Shown in pieces: positions 15,228 to 26,854 of a stretch of DNA of 64,000 nucleotides (its first letter is position 1; the number at the start of each line of letters is the position of its first letter). The notes beneath the pieces are model-generated. The model had not been told where the DNA came from. It made no database searches and saw only the letters and a program-made list of their open reading frames with translations. The position numbers and the translations under genes were made by a program. The DNA comes from Alphaproteobacteria bacterium (GTDB lineage: Bacteria > Pseudomonadota > Alphaproteobacteria > Acetobacterales > Acetobacteraceae): positions 1-64,000 of the forward strand of contig VGDM01000007.1 of assembly GCA_016869715.1 (NCBI GenBank), read 5' to 3'.

Positions 15228-17627
15228 ATGACTGAAACATTGCGTGGCGATATCCTTCCTGTTCTGCCGTTGCGGGATATTGTTGTATTTCCGCATATGA
15301 TCGTGCCGCTTTTCGTGGGCCGGGAAAAATCCGTGCGCGCGCTTGAAGCGGTGATGAAGGATGACAAGCAGATCCTGTTGGTCGCCCAGAAGAATGCCGG
15401 CCAGGATGACCCGGGTGCGGATGATCTGTTCCAGATCGGCACGATTTCCACGGTCCTGCAATTGCTGAAGCTGCCCGATGGCACGGTGAAGGTGCTGGTC
15501 GAAGGCGGGCGGCGTGCGCGCGTCGCCGGCTATAAGGAAACCTCGCCCTATTTCGAAGCCTTTGTCGAAAAGATCGAAGAAGCGCCGGTTGAAGGGCGTG
15601 AGACGGAAGCACTGGCGCGCACCGTGGTCGGGCAATTCGAACAATACATGAAGCTGAACAAGAAGATCGCGCCTGAGGTGCTGGTTTCGGTCAATCAGAT
15701 CGAAGATGCATCAAAGCTGGCGGATACCATCGCATCCCATCTCGGGCTCAAAATCCCGGAAAAGCAGGAATTGCTGGAACTGCCTTCTATTGCCGCGCGG
15801 CTTGAAAAGGTCTTCGCCTATATGGAAGGCGAGATCGGGGTGCTGCAGGTGGAAAAGCGCATCCGCAGCCGTGTGAAGCGGCAGATGGAAAAGACGCAGC
15901 GCGAATACTACCTGAATGAACAGTTGAAGGCGATCCAGAAGGAGCTTGGCGAAGGCGAAGACGGCAAGGACGAAATCGCAGAAATCGAAGCCAAGATCAA
16001 GGCCACCAAATTCTCCAAGGAAGCGCGCGAAAAGGCCTTGGCTGAGGTCAAGAAGCTCCGCAGCATGAGCCCGATGAGCGCGGAAGCGACGGTGGTGCGC
16101 AATTACCTGGATTGGATGTTGTCCATCCCCTGGAAGAAGCAAAGCCGGGTGCGCAAGGACATTGTGGCGGCAGAGAAGGTTCTCGATGCCGATCACTATG
16201 GGCTTGAGAAGGTGAAGGAACGCATCATCGAATATCTGGCGGTGCAGTCTCGTTCACCCAAGATTCGCGGCCCGATTCTGTGCTTGGTTGGTCCGCCTGG
16301 TGTCGGCAAGACCTCGCTTGGCAAATCCATCGCCAAGGCGACTGGCCGGATTTTTGTGCGCATGTCCTTGGGCGGCGTGCGGGATGAAGCGGAAGTGCGT
16401 GGCCATCGCCGGACCTATATCGGGTCCATGCCCGGCAAGGTCATTCAGGGGATGAAGAAGGCCAAAACCTCAAACCCGCTTTTCCTGTTGGATGAAATTG
16501 ACAAGCTGGGCGCGGATTGGCGAGGTGATCCTTCCTCCGCCTTGCTGGAAGTGCTTGACCCTGAGCAGAACAGCACCTTCGCGGATCACTATCTGGAAGT
16601 GGATTATGATCTTTCGGATGTGATGTTCGTGACGACCGCAAATTCGCTCCGCATGCCGCAGCCCTTGCTTGACCGCATGGAGATCATTCGCATCCCCGGC
16701 TATACTGAGGATGAGAAGATTGAAATTGCCAAGCGCCATCTAATCGCCAAAGTGAATGAGGCGAATGGGCTCAAGGAAGGCGAATGGACGCTGGCTGATG
16801 CCGCCATTCGTGACCTGATCCGCTACTACACGCGTGAAGCCGGTGTGCGTAACCTGGAACGCGAAATCGCGGGTCTAGCGCGCAAGGCGGTGAAGGAGAT
16901 TGTCTCCAAAAAGACGAAGAAGGTCGCGATCACGTCGAAGAACCTTGAGAAATTTGCCGGTGTTCGCAAGTTCCGCTACGGAGAAGCTGAGGCCGAGGAT
17001 ATGGTCGGTGTTGTTACTGGCTTGGCCTGGACGGAAGTGGGTGGCGAAATTCTCACCATCGAATCGGTCCTGCTGCCGGGCAAGGGCACTGTGAAGCAGA
17101 CCGGCAAGCTTGGCGATGTGATGCAGGAAAGTGTCTCCGCCGCCATGTCCTATGTACGCAGCCGCTCAACCAGTTTCGGCATCAAGCCGACGCTATTTGA
17201 AAAGCGCGATCTGCATGTGCATGTGCCGGAAGGGGCGACGCCCAAGGATGGGCCTTCTGCCGGGATCGCGATGGCGACCAGCATTGTCTCCGTGCTCACG
17301 GGCATTCCGGTCCGGCGCGACGTGGGCATGACCGGGGAGATTACGCTGCGCGGGCGGGTTTTGCCGATTGGCGGGCTCAAGGAAAAGCTGCTGGCCGCGA
17401 TGCGGGCGGGCATCAGGACTGTTTTCATTCCGAAAGAGAATGAAAAGGACCTGGCCGATATCCCGGAAAGCGTGAAAAAGAGCCTGGAGATCAACCCGGT
17501 ATCCCATGTGGATGAGGTGATCATGCGCGCCCTGGCCCGCAAGCCTGAGGCAATCACCTGGGAAGAACCGGTGGAAGCGCCGCCGCAAAAGCCCGAATCG
17601 GCAGCGGGCGCCGCGCTACCCCACTAA
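15228..17627 (+). CDS. lon: ATP-dependent protease Lon
   Basis: Cytosolic AAA+ protease of 799 residues, the usual size. Order: N-terminal LAN domain ([18 protein letters not shown]), coiled-coil (about 190-260), Walker [15 protein letters not shown], Walker [11 protein letters not shown], and the protease domain with the catalytic Ser in [13 protein letters not shown] and Lys in [16 protein letters not shown] ribosome site lies 5 bp before ATG 15228. It lies 116 bp downstream of clpX, so it may have its own promoter there. Confidence 0.98.
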   Translation: MTETLRGDILPVLPLRDIVVFPHMIVPLFVGREKSVRALEAVMKDDKQILLVAQKNAGQDDPGADDLFQIGTISTVLQLLKLPDGTVKVLVEGGRRARVAGYKETSPYFEAFVEKIEEAPVEGRETEALARTVVGQFEQYMKLNKKIAPEVLVSVNQIEDASKLADTIASHLGLKIPEKQELLELPSIAARLEKVFAYMEGEIGVLQVEKRIRSRVKRQMEKTQREYYLNEQLKAIQKELGEGEDGKDEIAEIEAKIKATKFSKEAREKALAEVKKLRSMSPMSAEATVVRNYLDWMLSIPWKKQSRVRKDIVAAEKVLDADHYGLEKVKERIIEYLAVQSRSPKIRGPILCLVGPPGVGKTSLGKSIAKATGRIFVRMSLGGVRDEAEVRGHRRTYIGSMPGKVIQGMKKAKTSNPLFLLDEIDKLGADWRGDPSSALLEVLDPEQNSTFADHYLEVDYDLSDVMFVTTANSLRMPQPLLDRMEIIRIPGYTEDEKIEIAKRHLIAKVNEANGLKEGEWTLADAAIRDLIRYYTREAGVRNLEREIAGLARKAVKEIVSKKTKKVAITSKNLEKFAGVRKFRYGEAEAEDMVGVVTGLAWTEVGGEILTIESVLLPGKGTVKQTGKLGDVMQESVSAAMSYVRSRSTSFGIKPTLFEKRDLHVHVPEGATPKDGPSAGIAMATSIVSVLTGIPVRRDVGMTGEITLRGRVLPIGGLKEKLLAAMRAGIRTVFIPKENEKDLADIPESVKKSLEINPVSHVDEVIMRALARKPEAITWEEPVEAPPQKPESAAGAALPH

Positions 17628-17777
17628 CTGCGCGGGGGCGGCCTTTCTGCCATTTGCGGCGGGATGGGGTGACGTGTAGAAAAGCGCAGGCTTTTCGTGA
17701 CACGTCTCTCTCTCCGGCTGATGGCTGATCGGTCGTTTCGCGCTCAAGTCGTTTCATTACCTGGAAAGGATGTATCC

Positions 17778-18050
17778 GTGAACAAACAGGAACTGGTCGT
17801 GGCTGTCGCCAAGGCGGCCGATATGACCAAGGAAAAGGCCGCAGAGGCCGTGGATGCGGTGTTCGATTCGATCACCGCGGGCCTCAAGCAGGATGGCGAG
17901 GTGCGCCTGATGGGCTTTGGCACCTTTGCCGCCGCCAAGCGCGGCGCCAGCATCGGGCGCAATCCGCGCACGGGTGAGGAACTCAAAATCCCCGCCAGCA
18001 CCGCGGTGCGCTTCAAGGTCGGCAAGGGCCTGAAGGATGCGGTGAACTGA
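17778..18050 (+). CDS. hupB: DNA-binding protein HU
   Basis: 90-residue histone-like protein. N-terminal helices NKQELVVAVAKAADMTKEKA and the DNA-binding arm GRNPRTGEELKIPAS are typical of HU-beta. The start is GTG at 17778, preceded by GAAAGGA; the upstream in-frame extension to 17697 is not HU-like. It lies downstream of lon, as in E. coli and most proteobacteria. It compacts DNA and assists replication and recombination. Confidence 0.97.
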   Translation: MNKQELVVAVAKAADMTKEKAAEAVDAVFDSITAGLKQDGEVRLMGFGTFAAAKRGASIGRNPRTGEELKIPASTAVRFKVGKGLKDAVN

Positions 18051-18117
18051 GCCTGCGGGCTTACTGCTTTGGTCGGGTCAACAAGGGCCCGGCCCCTATG
18101 CTAATTTTGGTTCAGGT

Positions 18118-18193
18118 GGGGCGCTTAGCTCAGCGGTAGAGCGCCTGTCTTACACACAGGATGTCGGCGGTTCGACCCCGTCAGCGCCCACCA
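18118..18193 (+). tRNA. tRNA-Val (anticodon TAC)
   Basis: Acceptor GGGCGCT pairs with AGCGCCC. The D arm contains AGCTCAGCGGTAGAGC. The anticodon stem CCTGT/ACAGG encloses CTTACAC with anticodon TAC. The T arm is GGCGGTTCGACCCCGTC. A 3' CCA is encoded at 18191-18193. Confidence 0.97.
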
Positions 18194-18210
18194 GTCATCT
18201 ACGCCTTGCC

Positions 18211-18240
18211 TTGACACCAGCGGGGCAGGCGTCCTAACAA
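18211..18240 (+). promoter_or_regulatory. Putative sigma-70 promoter for tRNA-Asp
   Basis: TTGACA at 18211-18216 and TAACAA at 18235-18240 are separated by 18 bp, and the tRNA-Asp gene begins 18 bp after the -10 element. It lies in the 64-bp spacer between the two tRNA genes. Assigned by consensus match only. Confidence 0.45.
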
Positions 18241-18257
18241 CCTTTACTGATTCGAAA

Positions 18258-18334
18258 GCGGGTGTAGCTCAGTCGGTTAGAGCGTCGGCCTGTCACGCCG
18301 AAGGTCGCGGGTTCGAGCCCCGTCACTCGCGCCA
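18258..18334 (+). tRNA. tRNA-Asp (anticodon GTC)
   Basis: Acceptor GCGGGTG pairs with CACTCGC (one G-U pair). D arm GCTCAGTCGGTTAGAGC. Anticodon loop CTGTCAC with anticodon GTC. T arm GCGGGTTCGAGCCCCGT. Discriminator G is followed by encoded CCA at 18332-18334. Confidence 0.97.
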
Positions 18335-18533
18335 CCCTCCCGCAAACATGTAACACTGCAACCATTCTTCCGTAACTGGTATGTTTTATCTCTCCAACTT
18401 GAATTTACGGCTGAATGGCGTATGGCGCATTCTGCAAAGCGGGGCTAATCTCGCTTCGCTGCAATGCGGTAAAAACCGTGGGCAGGCCAAAACGCGCATC
18501 CAGGCTGATGGGGGCGCCAGAGTTGAGGAAGTC

Positions 18534-18902
18534 ATGACCCAGCCCTTGCTGGCCACGTATTTCCCTGTGCTCGTTTTCCTGGGCATAGCGGCAGGGATCG
18601 CGATTGCAATGGTTGTCGGCGCCATGCTGGCGGCGCGGCAGAAGCCTTATGCCGAAAAGCTCTCCACCTATGAATGCGGCTTTGCGCCCTTTGACGATAC
18701 GCGGCGCCGTTTCGATGTGCGCTTCTATCTGGTGGCGATCCTTTTCATCATTTTCGACCTGGAAGTGGCCTTCCTTTTTCCCTGGGCCGTGTCGCTCGGT
18801 GCCATTGGTTGGCTCGGTTTCGGGTCCATGATGGCATTTCTTTTCGTGCTGACGATTGGCTTCGTCTATGAATGGCGCAAAGGCGCGCTGGATTGGGAAT
18901 GA
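18534..18902 (+). CDS. nuoA: NADH-quinone oxidoreductase subunit A
   Basis: First gene of the complex I operon. 122 residues, three transmembrane helices (about 8-30, 63-83, 92-112). Conserved signature [20 protein letters not shown] between helices 1 and 2, and the acidic [11 protein letters not shown] in helix 2. The start ATG at 18534 has AGGAAG 5 bp upstream; a longer in-frame extension back to 18381 is not NuoA-like. About 200 bp of untranslated sequence separate it from tRNA-Asp and should hold the operon promoter, though no clear one was identified. Confidence 0.97.
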   Translation: MTQPLLATYFPVLVFLGIAAGIAIAMVVGAMLAARQKPYAEKLSTYECGFAPFDDTRRRFDVRFYLVAILFIIFDLEVAFLFPWAVSLGAIGWLGFGSMMAFLFVLTIGFVYEWRKGALDWE

Positions 18903-18903
18903 G

Positions 18904-19458
18904 ATGAGCGGCGCTCCCGAACTTTCCTGGAATAAACAGACCCTGCCGCCTGGCGCTGCACAGAATGCGGTAGTGAAAGCCGTTGGCGATGAAATCACCG
19001 AAAAGGGTTTCGTTGTCGCCAATCTGGACAAGGTGGTGAATTGGGCGCGCAGCGGCAGCTTGTGGCCGATGACCTTCGGCCTGGCTTGCTGCGCGGTGCC
19101 GATGATCCACGCCTATATGGCGCGCTATGATTTGGACCGCTTCGGCATCATTCCGCGCGGTTCGCCCCGGCAATCGGATGTGATGATCGTGGCCGGTACG
19201 CTGACCAATAAAATGGCGCCGGCGCTGCGCAAGGTTTACGATCAGATGTCGGAACCGCGCTGGGTGATTTCCATGGGGTCCTGCGCCAATGGCGGCGGGT
19301 ATTACCATTACTCCTACAGCGTGGTGCGCGGATGTGATCGTGTGGTGCCGGTGGATATCTACGTGCCCGGCTGCCCGCCCACGGCCGAGGCCTTGGTTTA
19401 TGGCATTCTGCAATTGCAGAAGAAAATCCGCAGGACAGGAACCATCCTCCGTGGCTGA
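18904..19458 (+). CDS. nuoB: NADH-quinone oxidoreductase subunit B
   Basis: Peripheral-arm subunit of 184 residues that ligates cluster N2, the last iron-sulfur centre before quinone. Ligand Cys are visible in [10 protein letters not shown] (tandem CC), [14 protein letters not shown] and [13 protein letters not shown] at 18904, one base after nuoA. Its 3' end overlaps nuoC by 8 bp. Confidence 0.97.
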   Translation: MSGAPELSWNKQTLPPGAAQNAVVKAVGDEITEKGFVVANLDKVVNWARSGSLWPMTFGLACCAVPMIHAYMARYDLDRFGIIPRGSPRQSDVMIVAGTLTNKMAPALRKVYDQMSEPRWVISMGSCANGGGYYHYSYSVVRGCDRVVPVDIYVPGCPPTAEALVYGILQLQKKIRRTGTILRG

Positions 19459-20116
19459 GCAGTTGCCTGAAGCCGCGGAAGCGCTGGCGGAAAATCCGTT
19501 TAAGACACTGGGCGCGGCGATTGCCGCCGCGGCACCGCAGGGTGCTGTGACGGGCTTCACCTTGGCGCGGGGCGGGGCGGAATTGGCGGTGCAAGCCAAT
19601 CGCGATCAGCTCCTGGCATTGATGCTGATGCTGCGTGACGATCCGCGCTTCTCCTTCGAACAATGCATGGATATTTGCGGCGTGGATTGGCCCGAACGCG
19701 CTGAGCGATTTGAGATTGTCTATAACCTGCTCAGCCTTGTGGAAAATCGCCGCATTCGTGTCGCGGTGACAACCGATGGTGTGGCGCCTGTGCCCTCCGT
19801 CGCCGAGATTTGGCCGAGTGCCACCTGGTATGAGCGTGAGACCTGGGACATGTTTGGCGTGGTCTTTGCCGGGCAGCCTGATTTGCGGCGGCTGCTGACG
19901 GATTATGGCTTTGAAGGCCATCCGCTGCGCAAGGACTTCCCGATCACAGGGCATGTTGAAGTGCGCTATGATTCAGAACAGCAGCGCGTGGTTTATCAGC
20001 CCGTCACGCTGCAACAGGATTTCCGCAACTTTGATTTCTTGAGCCCCTGGGAAGGCATGACCACACTGCCCGGGGACGAGAAAGTGCATCTCAACCGTCT
20101 GGAGGATCCGGCATGA
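19451..20116 (+). CDS. nuoC: NADH-quinone oxidoreductase subunit C
   Basis: 30-kDa hydrophilic subunit, 221 residues, separate from NuoD (fused in enterobacteria). Signature [20 protein letters not shown] with the following GHPLRKDFP at about 135-170. The start is GTG at 19451 ([10 protein letters not shown]), overlapping nuoB. It helps assemble NuoD against NuoB. Confidence 0.95.
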   Translation: MAEQLPEAAEALAENPFKTLGAAIAAAAPQGAVTGFTLARGGAELAVQANRDQLLALMLMLRDDPRFSFEQCMDICGVDWPERAERFEIVYNLLSLVENRRIRVAVTTDGVAPVPSVAEIWPSATWYERETWDMFGVVFAGQPDLRRLLTDYGFEGHPLRKDFPITGHVEVRYDSEQQRVVYQPVTLQQDFRNFDFLSPWEGMTTLPGDEKVHLNRLEDPA

Positions 20117-21342
20117 GCCAGAGCCAGGCAATCGCCATTGCAGGCGAAGCGCCCGAGATGGTCCGCCAAACTATTGAAGGTGACAGCCACACCATCAATT
20201 TCGGCCCGCAGCATCCCGCCGCGCATGGTGTGTTGCGCCTGATCCTTGAGATGAAGGGTGAGGTTGTGGAACGCGCCGATCCGCATATCGGCCTGCTGCA
20301 TCGCGGCACCGAAAAGCTGATCGAACACAAGACCTATATCCAGGCTCTGCCGTATTTTGACCGCCTCGATTACGTGAGCCCGATGTGCATGGAGCATGCT
20401 TTTGCGCTTGGTACTGAGCGGCTTTTGGGGATCGAAGCGCCGGAGCGTGCGCAATATATCCGCGTGCTGTTCAGCGAATTGACGCGCGTACTGAACCATT
20501 TGCTGAACATCACGACCTATGCACTGGATTGCGGCGCTATCACGCCGGCACTTTGGGGCTTCGAACAGCGCGAGACCTTGCTTGAATTCTATGAGGCAGT
20601 GTCGGGCAGCCATTACCACGCGAATTACTTCCGCCCCGGTGGGGTTGCCAAGGATGTGCCGGCGGGGCTCGAGGAAAAAATCGCTGCCTGGGCCAGGAAA
20701 TTTCCGGAATTCCTGGAGGATTTGGAAGGGCTGCTCACGGAAAACCGGATCTTCAAGCAGCGTACCGTTGATATCGGTATCATGAGTGCGGAACAGGCCA
20801 TGGCTTGGGGCTTCAGCGGGCCTTGCCTTCGTGCTTCCGGCTGTGCTTGGGATTTGCGCAAGAGCCAGCCTTATGATGTCTATGACCAGATGGAATTTGA
20901 TGTGCCGGTCGGCACGCGCGGCGATTGCTATGACCGTTATCTGGTTCGCATGCTGGAAATGCGCGAAAGCCTGAAGATCATTGATCAATGCCTGAAGCAG
21001 ATGAAGCCGGGCCCGATCAAGCTGATGGATAACAAGATCGCGCCGCCGCAACGTGCTGAAATGAAGCGTTCCATGGAAGCGCTGATCCATCACTTCAAGC
21101 TCTACACGGAAGGCTATCACGTGCCGGCGGGGTCTACTTATTCCGTTGTGGAAGCGCCGAAGGGTGAATTCGGCGTCTATCTGGTGGCGGACGGCACCAA
21201 CAAACCCTATCGCTGCAAAATCCGCGCACCTGGATATGCGCATTTGCAGGCGATGGAAGTGCTCTCAAAAGGGCATATGCTGGCCGATGCGGTTTCCGTC
21301 ATTGGTTCTCTTGATATCGTCTTTGGGGAAATTGACCGGTGA
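20113..21342 (+). CDS. nuoD: NADH-quinone oxidoreductase subunit D
   Basis: 49-kDa subunit of 409 residues that lines the quinone cavity with NuoB. Conserved [15 protein letters not shown] and the HRGTEKLIE and YCDRLDY-type (here [11 protein letters not shown]) motifs. The C-terminal DIVFGEIDR is the family end. ATG overlaps the nuoC stop (ATGA); the next gene overlaps by 4 bp as well. Confidence 0.97.
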   Translation: MSQSQAIAIAGEAPEMVRQTIEGDSHTINFGPQHPAAHGVLRLILEMKGEVVERADPHIGLLHRGTEKLIEHKTYIQALPYFDRLDYVSPMCMEHAFALGTERLLGIEAPERAQYIRVLFSELTRVLNHLLNITTYALDCGAITPALWGFEQRETLLEFYEAVSGSHYHANYFRPGGVAKDVPAGLEEKIAAWARKFPEFLEDLEGLLTENRIFKQRTVDIGIMSAEQAMAWGFSGPCLRASGCAWDLRKSQPYDVYDQMEFDVPVGTRGDCYDRYLVRMLEMRESLKIIDQCLKQMKPGPIKLMDNKIAPPQRAEMKRSMEALIHHFKLYTEGYHVPAGSTYSVVEAPKGEFGVYLVADGTNKPYRCKIRAPGYAHLQAMEVLSKGHMLADAVSVIGSLDIVFGEIDR

Positions 21343-21959
21343 GCGCGCCAGCCCACAAGGAACCTGGCAGCTTCGCTTTTGATGCCGATAGCGAAGCGAA
21401 AATCGCGACCATTCTGAAGCGCTATCCGGAAGGTAAGCAGGCAAGTGCGGTGATCCCGCTGCTTTATGTGGCGCAACGCCAGATGGGGCGGTTGACCCAA
21501 AGTGCCTGGGTGCCGCGCGTGGCGATGGATGTCATCGCAGAACGGCTTTCCATGCCGCCGATCCGCGTTTACGAAGTCGCGACCTTCTATTTTATGTTCA
21601 ACATAAAGCCGATTGGGCGGCATCATTTGCAGCTTTGCGGCACCACACCATGCATGCTGCGCGGTTCGGATGATGTGCTGCGCGCCTGCAAGGATGCTGG
21701 CGGCTTGAAGGGCGTTGGTGATACCAGCGCTGATGGCGTCTTTACGCTGACAGAAGTGGAATGCCTCGGCGCCTGCGTGAATGCACCCATTCTGCAGATT
21801 GATTATCATTACTATGAAGATCTTGATTACGAGAGCACGGTGAAGCTGTTGGAAGCCTTCAAGCGCGGCGAGATGCCAAAGCCTGGCAGCGCCATTGGCC
21901 GCATGGCTAGCGCGCCGGTAGGTGAGCAAACGATTTTGACTGGGCGGGGGGACGAATAG
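21339..21959 (+). CDS. nuoE: NADH-quinone oxidoreductase subunit E
   Basis: 24-kDa subunit of 206 residues carrying the [2Fe-2S] cluster N1a. Ligand Cys are in [12 protein letters not shown] and [11 protein letters not shown]. The N-terminal helical domain has the standard [19 protein letters not shown] motif. GTG start at 21339 overlaps the nuoD TGA. The C-terminal 25 residues (about 180-206) are low-complexity and probably disordered. Confidence 0.96.
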   Translation: MSAPAHKEPGSFAFDADSEAKIATILKRYPEGKQASAVIPLLYVAQRQMGRLTQSAWVPRVAMDVIAERLSMPPIRVYEVATFYFMFNIKPIGRHHLQLCGTTPCMLRGSDDVLRACKDAGGLKGVGDTSADGVFTLTEVECLGACVNAPILQIDYHYYEDLDYESTVKLLEAFKRGEMPKPGSAIGRMASAPVGEQTILTGRGDE

Positions 21960-21960
21960 G

Positions 21961-23259
21961 ATGGCCCTTTCAGACAAGGACCGGATTTTCCAGAACCTTT
22001 ATGGTCGTCAGCCCTGGAATCTGGCGGCTGCACGCATGCGTGGGAATTGGGATGGCACGGCGGCCATCATCGGGCGCGGTCGCGATGCGGTGATTGAGGT
22101 TGTCAAGAATTCCGGTCTGCGCGGGCGCGGCGGTGCAGGTTTCCCGACCGGCATGAAATGGTCCTTCATGCCGAAGCAATCGGATGGGCGGCCTTCCTAT
22201 CTGGTGGTGAATGCCGATGAATCGGAACCGGGCACCTGCAAGGACCGCGACATTATTCGCCACGATCCGCATACGCTGATCGAAGGCTGCCTGATTGGCG
22301 GTTTTGCCATGGGTGCCCATGCCGGCTACATCTATATTCGCGGCGAATACTACAATGAAAGCGTCGTGCTGGAAGCAGCGATCCAGGAAGCCTATGATGC
22401 CGGTCTGCTCGGGCGGAATGCCGCAGGGTCTGGTTGGGATTTCGATCTTTATATGCATCGCGGCGCCGGCGCCTACATTTGCGGTGAAGAAACCGCGCTG
22501 ATCGAAAGCCTGGAAGGCAAGAAGGGCATGCCGCGGCTGAAGCCGCCTTTCCCGGCGGCGGTCGGGCTTTATGGCTGCCCGACCACGGTGAATAATGTTG
22601 AAACCATCGCCGTGGTGCCGGAAATTTTGCGCCGTGGGCCGGAATGGTTTTCATCCTTCGGGCGGCCCAAGAATTCGGGCACGAAGATTTTCTGCATCCA
22701 GGGCCATGTGAACAACCCCTGCAATGTGGAAGCGGAGATGAGCATCCCGATGCGGGAGCTGATTGAACGCTATGCCGGCGGTGTGCGCGGCGGTTGGGAT
22801 AATCTGCTCTGTGTTATTCCGGGTGGTTCTTCCACGCCGCTGCTGCCGAAGCATATCTGCGATGACGTGCTGATGGATTTTGATGCGCTGCGCGAACACC
22901 GTTCGGGCCTTGGCACGGCGGGCGTGATTGTGATGGATAAATCTACCGATGTGATCAAGGCGATTGCGCGGCTGGCCGCCTTCTATAAGCATGAAAGCTG
23001 CGGCCAGTGCACCCCTTGCCGCGAAGGCATGGGCTGGCAGAAGCGCATGATGGACCGCATGGTGGAAGGCAATGCGGAGATCGAGGAAATTGACGTGCTG
23101 GAAAACGTCACGCGCCGCATTGAAGGCCATACGATCTGCGCCTTGGCCGATGGTGGTGTCTGGCCCGTGCAGGGGCTGATCCGGCATTTCCGCCCGCTGA
23201 TGGAGGAACGCATTCGTGATTACAAGCGGCGCCACGCGCTGCCTCAGGCGGCGGAGTGA
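21961..23259 (+). CDS. nuoF: NADH-quinone oxidoreductase subunit F
   Basis: 51-kDa subunit of 432 residues; binds NADH, FMN and cluster N3. The Rossmann-like N-terminal motif [16 protein letters not shown] binds nucleotide. [20 protein letters not shown] contacts FMN, and [12 protein letters not shown] supplies three of the four N3 ligands. ATG lies one base after the nuoE stop. Confidence 0.98.
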   Translation: MALSDKDRIFQNLYGRQPWNLAAARMRGNWDGTAAIIGRGRDAVIEVVKNSGLRGRGGAGFPTGMKWSFMPKQSDGRPSYLVVNADESEPGTCKDRDIIRHDPHTLIEGCLIGGFAMGAHAGYIYIRGEYYNESVVLEAAIQEAYDAGLLGRNAAGSGWDFDLYMHRGAGAYICGEETALIESLEGKKGMPRLKPPFPAAVGLYGCPTTVNNVETIAVVPEILRRGPEWFSSFGRPKNSGTKIFCIQGHVNNPCNVEAEMSIPMRELIERYAGGVRGGWDNLLCVIPGGSSTPLLPKHICDDVLMDFDALREHRSGLGTAGVIVMDKSTDVIKAIARLAAFYKHESCGQCTPCREGMGWQKRMMDRMVEGNAEIEEIDVLENVTRRIEGHTICALADGGVWPVQGLIRHFRPLMEERIRDYKRRHALPQAAE

Positions 23260-23264
23260 GCGCC

Positions 23265-25322
23265 ATGGTGAAGGTCACGGTTGATGGCATTGAAGTGGAA
23301 GTCCCGAACGGGTCCTCTGTGCTGCAAGCCTGCGAAGCGGCGGGCAAGGAAATCCCGCGCTTTTGCTATCATGAACGGCTGAGTGTTGCCGGCAATTGCC
23401 GTATGTGCCTGGTGGAAGTGGAAAAGGCGCCAAAGCCGGTCGCTTCCTGCGCCTATCCGGTGATGGATGGGATGAAGCTGTTCACCGATACGCCCGTGGT
23501 GCGCAATGCGCGACGCGGTGTGATGGAATTTCTGCTGATCAATCACCCGCTGGATTGCCCGATCTGCGATCAGGGCGGCGAATGTGATTTGCAGGACCAG
23601 GCCTATGCCTATGGCCATGACAAGTCGCGTTACGGTGAAGCCAAGCGGGCGGTGAAGGATAAGAATATCGGCCCGCTCATCAAAACGGTGATGACACGCT
23701 GCATTCAATGCACACGCTGCGTGCGCTTTGCTGCCGAGGTGGCCGGCACGCCGGAGCTTGGCGGTACCAATCGCGGCGAGAAAATGGAAATCGGCACCTA
23801 TGTGGAAAAGGCGCTGACCTCTGAGCTTTCCGGCAATTTGATTGATATCTGCCCGGTCGGTGCGCTGACCAGCCGGCCTTACGCTTTCGTGTCTCGGCCT
23901 TGGGAATTGCGCAAGACGGATGGCATTGATGTGCTGGATGCCGTGGGGGCGAATATCCGTATTGATACGCGCGGCCCCGAAGTGTTGCGCATTCTGCCGC
24001 GCATCAATGAAGCCGTGAATGAGGAATGGATGGCCGATCGCGGTCGCTTTTCCTTCGATGGGCTTAAGCGCCGCCGGCTGGATCGGCCGTGGGTGCGCAA
24101 GGATGGCCGTATGGTCGCGGCAAGCTGGGCGGAAGCCTTCGCTGCCATTGCTTCGAAGCTGGCGCAAACGCCGGCGGACCGGATGGGTGCGGTGGCGGGT
24201 GCGCTTGCGGATGCGGAAAGCGTGCTGGCGCTCAAAGGTCTGATGGCGGCCTATGGCAGTGCCAGTCTGGATTGCCGGGAAGATGGTGCGGTGATTGATG
24301 GCAGCCGTGCTGATTTCTATCGCTTCAACACGACGATTGCCGGGATTGAAGAAGCCGATGCGCTGCTGATCATTGGCGCTGACCCGCGCAAGGAAGCGCC
24401 GGTCTTGAATGCGCGTATCAGGAAGCGTTGGGCGCAGGGGCGTTTTCCGGTCGGCTTCATCGGGCCGGTGGGCATTGATCTGACCTATAGCGCGCAGCAT
24501 TTGGGCGAAGGCCCGGCGGTGATTTCGGCGATGTTGGATGGTTCGCATCCTTTCGCCGCAACGCTGAAGGCAGCGCAGAAGCCCATGCTGATCCTTGGGC
24601 GTGGTGCTATTGCGCGCGCTGATGGTGAGGCGGTGCTGGCAGCCGCATGGCGCTTGGCGGCAGAGGCCGGCATGCTGAAGCCTGATTGGCATGGCTTCAA
24701 TCTGCTGCATCATTTCGGCGGACAGGTCGGCGCCTTGGAACTCGGCTTCCTGCCGGGGCAGGGGGGCAAGGACCTTGCCGCGATGCTCCGTGATGGCGTG
24801 GATGCGCTGTGGCTGCTGAATGCGGATGGCTTTGATCCGGCGCGCATCCCAGCCAGCACTTTTGTGATCTATCAGGGCCATCATGGTGACGCCATGGCGG
24901 CGCGTGCCGATGTTCTGCTGCCAGGTGCGGCCTACACGGAAAAGGACGCGACCTGGGTGAATACCGAAGGCCGCGCTCAACGCAGCTATCGCGCCATTCA
25001 CCCGCCAGGCGAAGCGCGAGAGGATTGGCGCATCATCCGCGCCTTCAGTGAAGGTGTTGGCAAGACGCCGCCTTACAATGATCTGGATGCGCTGCGGGAG
25101 CGGCTGGCGAGTGTCAGCCCAGTCTTCGCGCGCATTGGCGAAGTGGCGGCTTCAGGCTGCGCCGATATGGCCGGCCCGCAAGCGCGTGCTGGGATCGAGG
25201 CGGCACCCTTCCGCCTGCCGATTACGGAATATCACCGCGCCGATGTGATCAGCCGTGCATCGGATGTCATGGCGGAATGCACCGCGGTCTATGGGCCGCA
25301 GCCGGCTTTGGCGGCGGAGTAA
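23265..25322 (+). CDS. nuoG: NADH-quinone oxidoreductase subunit G
   Basis: 75-kDa subunit of 685 residues. N-terminal 2Fe-2S ferredoxin domain ([15 protein letters not shown]), then the His/Cys N5 site region ([14 protein letters not shown]), the N4 motif [10 protein letters not shown] and a final Cys in [10 protein letters not shown], followed by a molybdopterin-oxidoreductase-like domain without Mo ligands. The length is that of the alphaproteobacterial/mitochondrial form, shorter than in E. coli. I prefer the ATG at 23265 (GGAG 8 bp upstream) to the overlapping GTG at 23256. Confidence 0.96.
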   Translation: MVKVTVDGIEVEVPNGSSVLQACEAAGKEIPRFCYHERLSVAGNCRMCLVEVEKAPKPVASCAYPVMDGMKLFTDTPVVRNARRGVMEFLLINHPLDCPICDQGGECDLQDQAYAYGHDKSRYGEAKRAVKDKNIGPLIKTVMTRCIQCTRCVRFAAEVAGTPELGGTNRGEKMEIGTYVEKALTSELSGNLIDICPVGALTSRPYAFVSRPWELRKTDGIDVLDAVGANIRIDTRGPEVLRILPRINEAVNEEWMADRGRFSFDGLKRRRLDRPWVRKDGRMVAASWAEAFAAIASKLAQTPADRMGAVAGALADAESVLALKGLMAAYGSASLDCREDGAVIDGSRADFYRFNTTIAGIEEADALLIIGADPRKEAPVLNARIRKRWAQGRFPVGFIGPVGIDLTYSAQHLGEGPAVISAMLDGSHPFAATLKAAQKPMLILGRGAIARADGEAVLAAAWRLAAEAGMLKPDWHGFNLLHHFGGQVGALELGFLPGQGGKDLAAMLRDGVDALWLLNADGFDPARIPASTFVIYQGHHGDAMAARADVLLPGAAYTEKDATWVNTEGRAQRSYRAIHPPGEAREDWRIIRAFSEGVGKTPPYNDLDALRERLASVSPVFARIGEVAASGCADMAGPQARAGIEAAPFRLPITEYHRADVISRASDVMAECTAVYGPQPALAAE

Positions 25323-25326
25323 GGCG

Positions 25327-26337
25327 ATGAGCGACTTTCTTGCCTCCACGATCGGTGTCCTGGCGCTGACGGTCGCCAAGGCTTTGGCGCTGCTCGTGCC
25401 GTTGCTGATGATGGTTGCCTTCTTGACGCTGGCTGAACGCAAGGTGCTGGCGGCGATGCAAATGCGTCGAGGCCCGAATGTGGTTGGACCCTTCGGTTTG
25501 CTGCAGCCCTTTGCCGATGCGCTCAAGATGCTGCTCAAGGAAACCATTGTACCGACAGGGGCGAATAAGCTCCTGTTCCTGTTCGCGCCGATGCTGACCT
25601 TCATGCTGGCCATGCTCGCCTGGGCGGTGATCCCGTTGAATGATGGTTGGGCGATTGCCGATATCAATGTCGGCATTCTCTATCTTTTCGCCATTTCATC
25701 GCTTGGCGTTTACGGCATCATCATTGCGGGTTGGGCTTCGAATTCGAAATACGCTTTCCTCGGCGCGCTCCGTTCCGCCGCGCAGATGGTGTCTTACGAA
25801 GTCAGCATGGGCTTTGTGATTGTGACTGTGCTACTTTGCGTGGGCTCGCCCAATCTGAACGCCATTGTGAAGGCGCAGGAGAGTCTCTGGTTCTTCATCC
25901 CGCTGTTTCCGATGTTCGTGATTTTCTTCATCTCGACGCTGGCCGAGACCAACCGCGCGCCGTTCGACTTGCCGGAAGGCGAAAGCGAATTGGTGGCCGG
26001 CTTCTTCGTTGAATATAGCAGCATGTCCTTCGCGCTATTCTTCCTTGGCGAATACGCGAATATGATCCTGATGGCGTCGCTGACGACCATTCTGTTCCTA
26101 GGGGGCTGGTATCCGCCGCTGGCGATTGGCCCATTCACCTGGATCCCCGGGCCGATTTGGTTCGTGCTGAAGGTCTGCTTTCTGCTGTTTGTCTTTATCT
26201 GGGTCCGCGCGACCTTCCCGCGCTACCGCTATGACCAGTTGATGCGGCTCGGCTGGAAGGTGTTTCTGCCCTTCAGCCTGATCTGGCTGGTGATTACCGC
26301 AGCGGTTCTGAAACTCACCGGCTGGCTGCCGGCTTGA
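25327..26337 (+). CDS. nuoH: NADH-quinone oxidoreductase subunit H
   Basis: Membrane subunit at the quinone-site entrance (ND1), 336 residues with eight transmembrane segments. Conserved [19 protein letters not shown] after helix 1 and the acidic loop [20 protein letters not shown] that couples quinone chemistry to the membrane arm. ATG at 25327, four bases after nuoG; the longer frame to 25255 is nuoG shadow. Confidence 0.97.
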   Translation: MSDFLASTIGVLALTVAKALALLVPLLMMVAFLTLAERKVLAAMQMRRGPNVVGPFGLLQPFADALKMLLKETIVPTGANKLLFLFAPMLTFMLAMLAWAVIPLNDGWAIADINVGILYLFAISSLGVYGIIIAGWASNSKYAFLGALRSAAQMVSYEVSMGFVIVTVLLCVGSPNLNAIVKAQESLWFFIPLFPMFVIFFISTLAETNRAPFDLPEGESELVAGFFVEYSSMSFALFFLGEYANMILMASLTTILFLGGWYPPLAIGPFTWIPGPIWFVLKVCFLLFVFIWVRATFPRYRYDQLMRLGWKVFLPFSLIWLVITAAVLKLTGWLPA

Positions 26338-26350
26338 TGGGGCGCTGAAC

Positions 26351-26839
26351 ATGACTTCTCTCGATCGCGTCGCACGCAGCCTGCTGCTTTGGGAAATCGT
26401 CTCCGGCATGGCGCTCACCTTGAAGTATTTTTTCAAGAAGAAGGTGACGCTGAACTACCCCTATGAACGCGGGCCGCTTGGGCCGCGCTTCAAGGGTGAA
26501 CATGCGCTGCGCCGCTACCCGAATGGCGAAGAACGCTGCATTGCCTGCAAGCTGTGTGAGGCGGTGTGCCCTGCCCAGGCCATTACCATTGAAGCAGAGC
26601 CACGCGAAGATGGCAGCCGCCGCACGACGCGCTACGACATTGACATGACCAAGTGCATCTATTGCGGCTTGTGCGAAGAAGCGTGCCCGGTGGATGCCAT
26701 TGTCGAAGGCGCGAATATAGAATTTGCAGTCGAGCGGCGGGAAGAACTCATCTACACCAAGGAAAAGCTGCTCGATAATGGCGATCGTTGGGAACCCATG
26801 CTGGCTGAGAGGCTGCGCCTCGACGCACCATATCGGTAA
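26351..26839 (+). CDS. nuoI: NADH-quinone oxidoreductase subunit I
   Basis: TYKY-type ferredoxin subunit of 162 residues bridging the peripheral and membrane arms. Two 4Fe-4S motifs, [15 protein letters not shown] and [15 protein letters not shown], hold N6a and N6b. The N-terminal amphipathic helices fit the family. Start ATG at 26351, 13 bp after nuoH. Confidence 0.98.
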   Translation: MTSLDRVARSLLLWEIVSGMALTLKYFFKKKVTLNYPYERGPLGPRFKGEHALRRYPNGEERCIACKLCEAVCPAQAITIEAEPREDGSRRTTRYDIDMTKCIYCGLCEEACPVDAIVEGANIEFAVERREELIYTKEKLLDNGDRWEPMLAERLRLDAPYR

Positions 26840-26854
26840 GGGAAGGGGCGTTTG